A stretch of 64,000 nt of DNA from Dryococelus australis. Lineage: Eukaryota > Arthropoda > Insecta > Phasmatodea > Phasmatidae. Below are positions 11,700 to 22,929 of this stretch, one piece after another; the first letter of the stretch is position 1; each line of letters starts with the position of its first letter. A program made the position numbers and the translations under genes. The notes beneath the pieces are model-generated. The model was not told where the DNA came from. It saw only the letters and a list, made by a program, of their open reading frames with translations, and ran no database searches. The stretch spans positions 301,173,466 through 301,237,465 of the forward strand of contig CM057009.1 of assembly GCA_029891345.1 (NCBI GenBank). The letters run 5' to 3'.

Positions 11700-11831
11700 T
11701 GTTATCTTCGGGAATAATATTGAAACAGATCTTGTGATACACAACTGTTTTTTTTTTTCAAAACACACTCCAAGCTCTCAACAACGCCATCTTGGCCACA
11801 CAACCTCACACTGCAGGGTGCCAACACAATA
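11700..11831 (-). repeat. 3' LTR of nested Gypsy
   Basis: Aligns with 15,921-16,049; both start TGTTAT on the plus strand, share the block ACACACTC..AGCTCTCAACA and CATCTTGGCCACACAACCT, and end near CAACACAA(T/C)A. At about 132 bp it is short for a Gypsy LTR. Visible differences between the LTRs indicate an old insertion. Confidence 0.8.
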
Positions 11832-11855
11832 CTACTTTCCTTTATCTCTAGACCT
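11832..11855 (-). promoter_or_regulatory. Polypurine tract
   Basis: On the minus strand the bases just before the 3' LTR read AGAGATAAAGGAAAGTAG, an almost pure purine run where plus-strand DNA priming is expected. Confidence 0.65.
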
Positions 11856-12436
11856 AACGGTGGTTCCTGGGTACAACTACATTGGCTTACAAGATCTCTT
11901 TATGCAATATACAAAATACAGTTCTCTCCACAACAGTTAACTGATGCAACTCATGACAACAGTAACAATATTTCTATTTAATAACACTTTGTTAGTTACC
12001 TAGGAATGTACTCTTACTTATATTAGGCCAAAAAACCAACAATTAAATTACATCATGGTACAGATTACACAAGGAGATAGAACATACTAACAATACTACT
12101 TTTTATTAGTTACCTAGGAACATACTCTTAAAATACATAGTCCATCAACCCACAGTTAAATTACTTAGTGGTAAGATTACACAAAGAGATACAAAATACC
12201 TTAATCAAACAAGGTGGGTGAATATAGTGCAGGAGTGCGGATCCTGCGTCCCCACCTGGAAACTGTGAGTTATCTCATCTTCATCATGGGGATACCCACA
12301 AAATCCTTCCACCTCCTCCTCCCCTTCTGAGCTCTGTCCATCATAACGATCTATGATTTCTAGCTCAGTCTGACATGGTTGTTAAAGGGGTCATGGCATG
12401 GGAAAATTTTCATTGGTATCCATTTCCTTACGGGCA

Positions 12437-13388
12437 TTATGCCTCGATAGGGGAATGCATGGGACGTATGAAAACAGGGATGTCATGGGGGAGAGTCCAG
12501 TCACTGTGCAGTAGCGATAAAGCGCTACTAGGATGATACATTAAGCTTCTAGTTAGAAACTTCTTGAATGTCTGTACTGATCTCTCAGCCAACACATTTG
12601 AAGAAGGGTTGTATAGGGGCGTGAACAACAATTTAATAGAACAAAGTCTACAAAATTGAACTATGTACCGTGCACAGAATGGGGAACCATTATCACATAT
12701 AACTGTATGTGGAAAAACAAAACGAACAAATGCCTCCAGCAGGCACTTGAGCACGGACTGAAAACTGGTATCTATGGGTAAGACAAAACATTCCACCCAT
12801 TTTGAATAGGCACCTCATAGGATCAAGTACTCCACAGTGTTGAAATGAAACAGGTCAAGGTGAATTCGCTCCCATTTCTCGTGTGGTGCAGGCCAATTTA
12901 GTCTAAAAACACTGTTACCCACATTCTGCATTTGCCAACAAGCTGGGCAACACTCAATTGTTCTACAAATATCCTCATCCATTCCTTTTCACCACACATA
13001 GGAACGAGCTAGCATACGAGTACGTACTACACCGGCTTAACCATGGTGTAAAATGGACAACACTTTTGCCTGGAGAGATTGAGGAATGACTAACGTGTTG
13101 CCATTCAATAGGACCCCTATCTCTGATAGACAGCTGATGCTGCACTGTGAAAAAAGGTTTGAGTAATTTGTTGGAGCAATAGTGTGGCCAGCCATTTTCA
13201 CCTATCATGATGACTTTGCTTAGCATCTGATCCTTTATTGTTTCTTGTGCCACCTTGTCCAGACAGACCAGAGAGACCAAAGAAGTAGTGAGGTAGAGGA
13301 AGTTGCACTCATTAACTCTAACTGCAGCAGTACTGGGCAAAAGTAACTTTGTATCTGCCTGAAAAATATGTTGGCCCTTTGTAAACAA
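12437..13388 (-). pseudogene. Nested Gypsy integrase
   Basis: Minus strand: remnants of the zinc domain (CCPACWQ near 12,940), the core with IHLDLF as first-Asp block, ICDNGSPF as second-Asp block and AERSVQTFK with the catalytic Glu. The 12,437-12,796 piece is an unbroken frame of 119 residues. Stops and a frameshift separate the N-terminal part (12,975-13,388). A downstream chromodomain was not seen. Confidence 0.8.
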
Positions 13389-13559
13389 TTGAAAAATTTT
13401 ATGCGGATAAGATCACAGCCTAACCTAGAATACGTGAGGAAGCCATCTGGGGAAGTTTTTTACTTCAGAAAAAAAGGACATCAGAGGCTGGTGATCACTG
13501 ACAATAGTGGAGGGGTGACACACAAATATTTGTGGAACTTTTTTTAATCAAATAATACA

Positions 13560-14795
13560 GCTTATGCCTCTTTATCCAAACGACTCTAATTTCTCTTTGC
13601 TGTGGCCAGCATTGCAGATTTTAATGCAACTGGACACTCTATTCTATCAATAACGTGGCTTAACACTGCTCCACTCCATATCCAGAACTATCTACGTGCA
13701 GCACAATCTCCTTAGTTCGTCCAAAAACAACCACCAATGCTTTTTGGAAAGGACTGTTTTGCTTTTGTTGAAGGCTGATTCACACTTAGACGTCCAGACC
13801 CATGGAACATCTTTATGTAACAGGTTGTGGAGGGGTTCAAGCAGATCCTGACACACAGGAATAAATTGTCTATAGTAGATCAACAAGGATATATATGATT
13901 TCAACTGAGTGGTATCTGTAGGTGCGGGAGAAGCCTTGATTTTCTCAGTCTTCGATTTTGTGGGCGACTCAGACTCATGTGTGTTGATCTTCACATTGTA
14001 AGTATCCAACTTTCAAAGGACTAAATTTAAATTCTTTGCACATTCTTGTCTATCTTTCCTCCAATCATTATGTCATTAAATAGTCTGCTCCATTTCCTAT
14101 TTCAAACAGGATAGACTCAATCAATGATTGGAAAATAGCTGGGGCAGAAGCTAGGCCAAACACTAGTCTGTTAAACCGATACAACCAGTTTATGGTATTG
14201 ATAGTCAAGAGCTCCCTACAAGGCTCCTCAACTTCCAGCTGTAAGTATGCCACGGTGGGATACAGATGGCAGAACACCTGACACCCTACAAATTTGTTAA
14301 AATATAATCTGCTCTAGGCAAGGGATACTGGTCAACTCTTAAATGAGGATTTACAATTGTTTTAAGATCCACACACAGCCAAATCTGGCCTGACTTATTT
14401 GGCACCACTACGATGGGACTTGCCCATGGGCAAGAATTTACACGAGAAATAATTACAACCTGTTCCAGTTAATATAACTTCTCTTTTACATTTTGAGTAA
14501 GGGCATATGGAACATCATAAGCTCTATATAACACTGGAATGTCACTAACTTTTAAATTTATCTTAACCTTAAAACCAGAAATGGGTCTGGCATTGTTAAC
14601 TACAGAGAATGCCTTTGTGTATTTACTTTTAAGGTCAACTAACACTTCAGCTTGGTTGGCCACCCCTCTGGGACCAACAAAATTCACGGACAACACTTGT
14701 GTATTAGCCATTAGGTGACCTGCCAACCTGGCCGCTATGCTGATAGCAAGTCTCTGCCCAAAAGTGCAGATGCTGATAAATCCCTTTCTACCCAC
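13560..14795 (-). pseudogene. Nested Gypsy reverse transcriptase and RNase H
   Basis: Minus strand from 14,795: protease-RT linker, then RT with SPIVVVPNKSG and WLCVDLKT, then LFGLASAPAIFQ-like sequence (14,068-14,277, NRLVFGLASAPAIFQSL), after which the YXDD box region is degraded (GADYLM). The RT thumb and RNase H follow with LKSYISLLIYYRQFIP and DVPWVWTSKCESAF (13,692-14,009). Several frame breaks. Confidence 0.75.
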
Positions 14796-14944
14796 AGTGA
14801 AAGCTTGTGCAAGGACCCCGACACCTCATCTGTGATTGACACCGGCACTACTCCGCTTACCTGAAACCCCATGCCATTTGCAGCCTTTTTTTCCCCTGGG
14901 AATGGGGTTAACGATTTGCCCCTATTTTTTTTTTAGAGGTCCTA

Positions 14945-15782
14945 ACTGCAAAAAGTAACAGCGCGTCCAGTATCCACCACAAAAAGTATTTCAACGCCAT
15001 TTACCTTTATTCGTACTGTAGCAGGTTCCACCGGTACGCCCTAGGCGTATGAACAAACAAGACTTAAAACTGAGACAAGTTGTTTGCGTTGCTATTACGG
15101 CATGCCTTAGCAATGTCCCAAATGGCCATAGTTGTAACAAATCCAACTCCGTGTTGGACAGCTGCCTGACTGATGATGGACCCCACATCTGCAGGCATTC
15201 TCGGGGCTCTTGTTTCTTAGACGTAAGCGACCCTTTTTGACTGGCAGTCTCCCTATACGGCTGATGGGTGAAAACACCCCGCTGAGGTGGACGCTGGCGA
15301 CGTCCTCTACTAGCACCAACGTACAGCACATCCTCTATTGCTAGTTGCCCGAAACATGCAGGCTCGGCAATCACATTCACTTCTCCACTCTTCTCTCCAC
15401 TCATCAGGGCTTCCAACTTCACCACTGCATCCATATCCATTACTATCTTGACTGCCTCTGCAAATTTAACCTCTTCAGATTCAGTCAGCATCCGCCTAAC
15501 TATCTGCTCTGATAACATACCGGAAACCAATCTATCTCTCAACACTTCGACCAAAAAATCCCAGTAGCGAGCACTTTAATAAGACAGTCTATACACTCCT
15601 TAAAAGTGACTTTTCCCAGTGACTTTGGACTTATTTGAATCTTTGGTTATACCTAATACGGAAACCTTATCAGTTTCTTTAGTATCCACCAAATCGAAAT
15701 ATAAATTTAGAAGATCAACGTAATTCTCAAATTGTTCGGTGCCGTGCTGAAACGTTGGTATTGCTAGGCCGTTTGCCTGCAT
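14945..15782 (-). pseudogene. Nested Gypsy gag and protease
   Basis: Gag starts at about 15,782 (GTEQFENYVDLLNLYFDL), continues at 15,554 with VEVLRDRLVSGM and FAEAVKIV, the typical end of the Gag capsid-like region, then two zinc knuckles near 15,107-15,250. The protease follows near 15,000 with ILFVVDTGRAVTF, which preserves the D-T-G active-site triad. A stop and frame change separate the pieces. Confidence 0.8.
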
Positions 15783-15898
15783 TACAAAATTATCTCCTTA
15801 GACCACAACTTTGACGAAACAATGTTACCCGACCACGAGATTGTGGGTAAACAAACTTACGCAAAACCTGTCAGGAATTTCCTCGAAGAAGTCTTTGA

Positions 15899-15920
15899 GG
15901 ATCCCATTCTCATCGCCACA
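15899..15920 (-). promoter_or_regulatory. Primer-binding site candidate
   Basis: On the minus strand, two bases after the 5' LTR end, the sequence reads TGGCGATGAGAATGGG. It begins with TGG, as needed to pair with the CCA end of a tRNA. The tRNA was not identified. Confidence 0.6.
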
Positions 15921-16049
15921 TGTTATGTTCTGGAATAATAACTAAATACATCTCATGATACACAAATGTTTTTATTCAAAACACACTCCCAGCTCTCAAC
16001 ACAGCCATCTTGGCCACACAACCTTGCACTCCATTGTGTCAACACAACA
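15921..16049 (-). repeat. 5' LTR of nested Gypsy
   Basis: Partner of 11,700-11,831. Plus-strand ends are TGTTAT and ACACAACA, so the termini form a short inverted repeat TGTT/AACA. Confidence 0.8.
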
Positions 16050-16340
16050 GCAATGACACTAGTAATTTTGTCATTAACATTTGTTCCGACAGTTTCTCCC
16101 CGTATTGTTTCAGACGGACCGCCAACTCTTGAAGATTGTGAAATACCATCTTCAACACCAGGTTTTAAATCCTTCCCGGAAATTAGATCAAATAATCCTC
16201 TTGACTTCAGAATACCTGTTATTTGGAACATCCACACACTAATGTTCATTTCATTCATCAAGTTAATACAGTTGTTTGACTCCATGATGAGCGCTAAACC
16301 ACACCCTCTGGGTCTTAAACAGACTTTCATCCCAACTGAT
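16050..16340 (-). pseudogene. Copia gag N-terminal part, upstream of the nested Gypsy
   Basis: Minus-strand frame from 16,330 includes MNISVWMFQITGILKSRGL, DLISGKDLKP and later NDKITSVI. The pattern W.f.....L...gL...i.g...P is that of Copia Gag (UBN2-type) N-termini. Positions 16,050-16,054 are the right GCAAT duplication. The middle of Gag is missing between this part and the piece beginning at 11,694, so the Copia copy was already internally deleted, or lost sequence later. Confidence 0.65.
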
Positions 16341-16355
16341 AATCACAGGCGATGA

Positions 16356-18050
16356 AAAGATACTGTGTAACTTATTCAGTAACACAGGCTCAGTCACTTG
16401 GCCTATAACCTGTTAAATAAAAGACAATAACCAAACTATCTGGAAATATTCAAACTTTACTATGCTTTATTGCACATCTTACTACACACCACATCTCGCC
16501 ATCTTGTCAAAAATACTTGAACAACAACACAACAGTTTTCCATTATGCCAACATAACATGTATTTAACCTAGGAATATTTTTGCATCCAACAGTTTCTGA
16601 TTACATAAATTTATTTGGTCCTGATATCTAAAACTTCATGCCACTTTTAGTATAAGACATTTTTAATAATTTGTGGAGGTGGTGTTTCAATTTACACAAC
16701 TATCACCTTTAATTGAAATAACATCAAGCTTATCTTGGATCATTTTTTTCCCAGTCTTTATACAACTCAAACTTTTCGGATTTCTTTTCCCATTTTACCA
16801 ATAACACAAAACAGACAGTCACAACAAAGAAATCTGTGGCCACTAATGAGGAGATAATGTGTAATTTTCTTAAATCTGCCTACATGTATTATGTATTATA
16901 CATAGTCCACCAATGCAATGTTTAAAATTTTCCCCGGACATGCATCTGAGATAAGATGTAGTTCTAGCTGTACCACATTTGTGGGAAGTATATTTTTACA
17001 TAATAATTTAAAAACAGTAGCGCCACATTACTCCTTTTTACCCAAGAAATTCTGGCCACATGAATATTATTTCTCTTTGTTCTTTACCACTGTAAATGCA
17101 AAAGTTGTATTCCCAAAACCTGTCTCATACAACAACTTTCACTCAGGCAGGAGAGCAGAAGGGAAAATTTGTGGAAAATCGAATGATAGGCCTTAGTGTA
17201 ATTATTTAGCATAACCGTTTCTTCGAATTTATAACAATCTATACAAAACCTTTCAGTCCTTACTTGTGAATTTTCAGTGTTGTTTAAATTTGATCTTCCA
17301 TTATTGTGTTGTTTCATTCTGAAGTGATGATTTACTTCCTCACATATGAAACAAACTTCTACTCACGTTTTTTCCACTGCAATTACTATAATGTGTATTA
17401 AAAAAATTCCTGTAGTACTCGTATTTAATTATTAAATGAATGCTCTCTGAACTTATGCTTCCTCCAAGACATAAAAATGTTTCTCAAAAGTATTTCTGTA
17501 AAAACAGTTTGTAAATTACTATTAAATTTAACTCTTCACTTAAATAGCACACTTTCCATCCTGAACCAAAGGGAGAGAGAAGTCTTGCATGGAAATGTGC
17601 AAATGTGATCATGTATCTTCCCATGTCACAATATTTCCAACACTTCTACGAAAATTTGAATATTTATCATGTTGTTTGCTGGGCGAGTCACCATTGTGCA
17701 TTATTTTGGATACATGTCTAACTGTTGTATTTCAGATATAGAAGACACTAACATATCCTTCATGATAGACAATAAATATCTCAACACTTAGTGTACCCTG
17801 ATAACATTTGGTAGCTTAATTGATGAATGGCCTCATATCCTGTAACAACAAAAGGGAAGACGTTTGTGTTGCTCATAAAAACATTGTAACATTGTGAAAA
17901 AGCAATGCATAATGTACCTTATACATGTATGATTTAAAGCATGTAGAAGTTGATTTTTCATCAATATACCTATGCTTCGTTGGAAGGCTGCTTTCAATTT
18001 TGCTCGGAATAAACATTTTGTTCAAGAAACAGTCCTAAGCCTTATCAGTT
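16356..18050. other. No supportable gene; right breakpoint of the A-specific block
   Basis: 16,356-17,100 is where a Copia leader and LTR would be expected, but I see no matching LTR partner. Alignment with copy B resumes at about 17,106 (B 55,391). The rest is AT-rich and lacks coherent coding sequence. Confidence 0.45.
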
Positions 18051-18059
18051 AGCTTCCAA

Positions 18060-19020
18060 AATTCACCCAGACATACCATTTGGCTAACAACCACATCTGC
18101 AAAAGCATTCACAAATAAACTTATTGCAATGATGTCAAGTGCCTCCTCATGACACTCCTCCAGAGGCAGCCTGGGATTCCCTGTCTTGAAGATACCATAC
18201 TCCAAAGATCAAAAGAGCACACGTCAAAGAGTACTCAAAGGATAGTTTACGCTCTCTCTGTGGAACATAACATTGTCTGGCATGTTATTCATGAGTAGCT
18301 GCTGCATCCATACCACCTCCAGAAGGTCCATAGCACGATGTTCAGCCATATCTCCTGCAGGAGATTACCTGGTTACTGGGTGTGGCTTTGAAGTTTTGCA
18401 TGGTGAGTGTGTCGCAGTAATTGATCATGAAATGTAGTTCCTTAATGTCCTGTCTGTGTGTATTTGTATACTTGTGTGCATTTCCATATAAATATCTTAT
18501 ACCCCACAGATATTCACAAATCTATGTTTTCTTATATAGGATGTGACTCAATTCCTATTACACACGTCAAGGGCTTGTAACGGAGACAGAGTATAAAACA
18601 TTTAGCATAGGAAACCATGTCTGGAAGTACCGCTTCCCCACAACAAGACAAAACCCACCACACATATACATGTCCCAACTCTGCAGCATCGATGTGCAGA
18701 GCAGAGTATGTCATTCAATGATGATAACCTGGTATCATGTGTCTGCAAACCGTCCAATATGCTATTCACTGCTTTCACCAAACCATTTGTCTTGTAGCAG
18801 TGCCTTGCTGTTGAACATGGTTGACCAAATGTTTCAAGAGTACGCTAAAATGATGTAAGTGTACAAGAAAGTGATACGTAATGGGAGGGCTTCACATTAG
18901 CTGTATCAGGCACGTTTTTCACACCAGCAGACACATTTTGCACTACATCTTTGTCAGCATTTATCGCCGGCTCTCAGAAACAGGTAAATTCACTGCCAGT
19001 AGGGCTAATAGTGGTACAGC
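18060..19020 (-). pseudogene. Unrecognised coding-like block (copy A)
   Basis: Minus-strand segments read as coherent protein: NADKDVVQNVSAGVKNV near 18,930; an open frame of 60 codons at 18,532-18,714; and near 18,060-18,400 MDLLEVVWMQQLLMNN and then PRLPLEECHEEALDIIA and VNAFADVVVSQMVCLG. I do not recognise the family. Copy B (56,210-57,180) is about 98% identical but lacks one C at the equivalent of 18,180, shifting the frame, and both copies have stops. It could be a decayed host gene or transposon protein. Confidence 0.35.
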
Positions 19021-19880
19021 ATTCCCACTCCTGAACTGACCGTACTCCAAATTAAATATTCAGCCTATGTGTCAGTAATAAAGTTTTGGTAATTCAATAT
19101 TTAATATATTTTTCTTTGTCTCATTTTGAGCTTTGTGTGTAACAATTTTATTATGCTCCATATTTTGAAACCATGTGTAAAGAGCTTTGGTCATGATTCA
19201 TATTTTGAAGCTTTTGTATAATCATTTTGGAACTTATGTACAATAATCTAGTTAAATGATCTACAATTTGGAGCCCTTATTTAATGATCTCTGATTACGA
19301 TATATGTCTCAAGAAATTATTTACATTTGATGGTGCAGCTTTTTGTAATTTTCTATGATGAATTATACTAGTGAAATCAGAGTATTGTGTTCAAATCATT
19401 TGTTCTTGGCACACTATTCAGTCACATTTTTTGATGCTTCTTAATTAAACCCCAATAAAGTTAGCATACAAGAGTAGTGTATTTGGTAGAGTTTGGACAC
19501 AGGGATGCTAGTGTGCTAAGTGTGGAGACTTGTTGCTACGTGTTCATGCTCTCCTTCAAGTTGAACATTGGTCATGTTGACTGTGAGAGTGATCATGTTT
19601 GATGATCTTAAATAGTTCATGACCATGAACACAGTACCTATGATCCCAAAAATTTGAGAAAACTTAAAATAATAATTAGAATAGGGCAAATCATTCGGAA
19701 AACAATTATTTTGGAATTTTTTATCCATGAAATATTGTCAACCTATCAGTAATGATTGTTATGTGAGCATAAGGAATGCAAAACACAAAATCTTTAAAAT
19801 TTGGCAGAGTAAAACTTTTAGTAACAATATTTACAATTATTTTTAATGTGTCTAAATATAATTTTTTTTTTTTTTTCCAG

Positions 19881-19976
19881 GCACAAGACCCACTATTGTG
19901 CAATTATTTGGAGATCCCCATAAAGGCAAGAAAATATTTCAAAAGGGTGAGCGACCAGTTGCAGAACGAATTAGGG
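19881..19976 (+). CDS. Candidate exon, copy A (fast-diverging)
   Basis: The 96 bases are preceded by a long T-run and CCAG, and followed by GTAAGT. In the frame that starts at the third base it is open (TRPTIVQLFGDPHKGKK..., 31 codons plus one base). The phase fits the next candidate exon at 20,266. The partner exon in copy B is 58,041-58,136, also open in this frame. About 19 of 96 bases differ between copies, against about 4-5 of the next 120 intron bases. Another frame (AQDPLLCNYLEIPIKARKY...) is open in copy A only. Function unknown. Confidence 0.4.
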
Positions 19977-20265
19977 GTAAGTTCTACATATATGTTGATT
20001 CAGAAATATAATTGGGTTATGAAAAAATAATTTTGGTCCTTTTGAAAATGAATTATGTTTCCAAGAATTTCACATGAACGCATGCTTTCAAGTCTGTGAA
20101 TATTAATTTGCCCAGAATTTTTATACATTTGATAACACAATCCCATTTTATACAACTCATATTTAACATACATTTAATTTCATATTTAAAGCAAGACACT
20201 ATTTACTCATACATACACTTACAAAATATTACTTAAGCTGTTCTTTACAAATTGTGACCTCATAG

Positions 20266-20453
20266 TAACTACTGTTGCACCAATCTCGTGGGTTCCTACT
20301 GAGTTAACATTCAATAATTTGGTAGAAGAAGACCGGAATTTCTTCAGAGCCACACTGGCATTTCCAGGTCAAAAGAACAGGAGGGGCGAGTACTTCTTCA
20401 GCAACCCCTCACTCTTTCAAATCCACGACTTAGCAAAAAAAAATTTTGCATAA
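20266..20453 (+). CDS. Candidate terminal exon, copy A
   Basis: Follows CATAG and starts in the phase left by the previous exon. It is open to a TAA at 20,451-20,453 and encodes PTELTFNNLVEEDRNFF, FPGQKNRRGEYFF and NPSLFQIHDLAK. An AATAAA lies 120 bases downstream. Copy B (58,425-58,615) is also open, with about a dozen amino-acid differences and few silent ones. I do not recognise the protein. The acceptor lacks a strong pyrimidine tract, which lowers confidence. Confidence 0.4.
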
Positions 20454-20572
20454 TAACCAAGGTTACAGTAAATTATCAGCAAAATACTTGTAACACAAAG
20501 AATAGCTCAGACAGATAAAAATTTGCTAATGGTATCCTGTAAAGCTTGTAAGTACAGGTGGGTTATTGTTCC

Positions 20573-20578
20573 AATAAA
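20573..20578 (+). promoter_or_regulatory. Poly(A) signal AATAAA after candidate terminal exon (copy A)
   Basis: The hexamer in CCAATAAAAAG is conserved at 58,732 in copy B, about 120 bases after the stop codon in each. Confidence 0.4.
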
Positions 20579-20599
20579 AAGTATTATTTTCATTGTTTA

Positions 20600-22720
20600 A
20601 TATTGAAATCCTATTCGTTCTGAAATGGCTTTAAGGATTTTTCATGTGAAGTAAATTAATTATTGTCCATTTCATGTAAGTAGGGAAAATTTTGACAGTT
20701 TTAGAAAAGTAGCACGGCCGCAATGTATTCCAGCACCGCAGGTGTTTTTGTCATTGAAGAAAAATACGTTTGTAAAAAAATGTTTTGAGTCTAATGCACT
20801 CTAGCAATTTCCTCCTTCCATGTGTTCCCTGTCATGGCAGGAATAAAATGCCGAAGTTTGCTAACTTCCTTCCAGTAATTACGGTAGTATAGTATAGCTA
20901 GTTAGGCACTCCAAACTGTTTTATTTTTTAATTGCAGAGTTAAACTTGTCGGGGTTATGTTTATTTTATTTTGAGGGAAAAAGGAAACAGTGAGGCTGTG
21001 GGGGGCTTTAGTTTAACGTCTTTCGTGGCACTACATTATCTGATGTTCTTACGAGTGTGTGGCATTTTGAATAGCATATTTTTTCGATGTAGTGTGTGGA
21101 AAATTTAGCTGGTATGGAAGTAACATTTAAACTATTTAACTTCGTAAATATTAACTTTAATGAAAATCAAAATGTGATGCATACGTCGATGTTCGTATTC
21201 TTACTAATGCAGCAATATATAACACTTTGACCGAAGTTAACATTACACTCAATTTATGATATAGACAAATATTATTCACTTACTACAAAAGTGTAGAAAG
21301 TATATCTCTTTAAGGCTGCGTGCATTTCAATAATTATATTAACAGATTACAACAACATTTATAAAACATGCAAACATACGATTCGTAAATATTTGCAACC
21401 TCTTGAACACATGTTTTTCTATGCCAATAAATGCAAATTTACACAACATTCATGTTTGTTGGTCACTAGCATTAAACAATTTATTTGCAGAATCATTCAG
21501 TAATATCAAAACTGGGCATGTTTCATGAAAAACACAAACCTAAACTTAGATACGTAAATAATATTCGTATCACTTCATTGCAGACAGCAGTAAGAAAAAT
21601 GGTGGAGCGAGCAGTTTTAAAAAGGCAGTGAATATATGCTTATTAATATTACATTTCACTTAACAGAATTTACTACAAAGGTAATTACAAAAAATTGTGC
21701 TTGAAAATAACAAATAAATAAATAATTTACTACTGAATCAATATTCCAACATCACCAACAAAATATTTTTATAATAAACACAATGAGAAAAAAGCACATG
21801 CACAACGACCTTCACCAGGCTGGACACTGAAACCTTAAGAATGGCTAGCCATTGGGTGGAAACGTTTACTGTTTGTATGTTTCGAAATAATTTGTAATAA
21901 TTGCTAAATATTATTTTTAAGTTCAGTTACTCATAGCCAAGAAAATTTAATAATGCTTTAAAAACATACTTTAAAACATAAATGTTGTAAGTATAAATAA
22001 GATTTTAAAAACTTTTACTTCTGAGTACTTTTTTCTCCCAAAGCCATCATCAAAATAACCAACTTAACAACACGGATCCCAAAGCAGTTCTTCAGCTGAT
22101 ATCATATTTTACTAATGAGAGCATCGACTGTTTCATAGTGTGTAGGTCGGTTACATTGTCTCAGATTTTATCCCACTTTATGAAATGGACAATAACAGTG
22201 CCTTAAAAACATTAAATATTTAATTGCTAGAATGTTTCCCAGAATATGTATAAATGTCAGGAAATAAATACCAAAAATATGAGTAAAATATATTTTAGCA
22301 ATGTATTATTGTATGTTGTATCCTCCAAAGTCCATAGTTCGCAACTACATTGACACATTGGCTTCAATAAGCATATTTGCACAGGCCCATCAAGTGAGGG
22401 GGTCAAGTGGTTGCAATGCTCAGAGGCCCAAGCACCACGAACCGGGAGGGGGGAGGGGCACAGGTCGGGCTCGACTTGTAAATTTTTAATTATTAAAAAA
22501 AATTTCCATAAAGATCTAATTTAGACACTAAAAAGACTTTTTTCGTTGCATGGATGTTGACTATTTATACTGTTGTAAAGGGTCAATTTGTTGTGGTGAA
22601 TCATATGGGGAGGGGCCACAACACAAATTGCTCAACGGTCCGAAATTTATCTATGTGGGCCCGTTATTGCCAATTGTTTTTAATATTCCATGATTTCGAT
22701 ATCATACACTGCTGTCTTTG
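20600..22720. other. Intergenic; no supportable gene
   Basis: AT-rich sequence conserved in copy B (58,760-60,930). A short G-rich patch occurs near 22,395-22,470 (B 60,570-60,650). Nothing coding is convincing. Confidence 0.5.
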
Positions 22721-22739
22721 ATCTCTGAGCTTGTGCTGA

Positions 22740-22925
22740 TGTGATGGATGTGGAGAGATATATATGAGAAGCATCTTCATAATGTACGGTTTGGCAAGGA
22801 GTATTCACTCATTGAATCACAGGTAGTATCTGCTGATTTTGCACAAATTTTACTTCGAAACAAATGTGTTGGTATGGCTAGACAAGTTAGACAAGTTTTC
22901 ATATTTTATTTACCACGTACTTGAT
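22740..22925 (+). pseudogene. Short coding-like segment (copy A)
   Basis: The plus frame reads HNVRFGKEYSLIESQVVSAD, then FAQILLRNKCVGMARQVRQV, then IFYLPR and a stop. The same frame is open in copy B (60,960-61,125) with few changes. No family recognised and no clear splice sites; it may be an exon fragment or chance. Confidence 0.25.
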
Positions 22926-22929
22926 GTAT

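Larger units (their letters stand above)
11700..16049 (-). mobile_element. Nearly full-length Ty3/Gypsy element nested in Copia gag
   Basis: A 4.35-kb element with two short LTRs (about 130 bp), a primer-binding-site-like sequence, a polypurine tract and gag-PR-RT-RNase H-IN on the minus strand. A GCAAT duplication flanks it. Copia Gag sequence lies on both sides (16,055-16,340 upstream, 11,694 downstream), so it inserted into a Copia gag gene. The Gag zinc knuckles (CRCG...C, then CYNYGHLGHC) resemble the Mag/K02A2.6-type group. All frames carry disruptions. Copy B lacks the whole nest. Confidence 0.85.

Noticed and set aside
15966..16355. 129-codon plus-strand frame
   Set aside because: Antisense of the Copia gag N-terminus and the Gypsy LTR.
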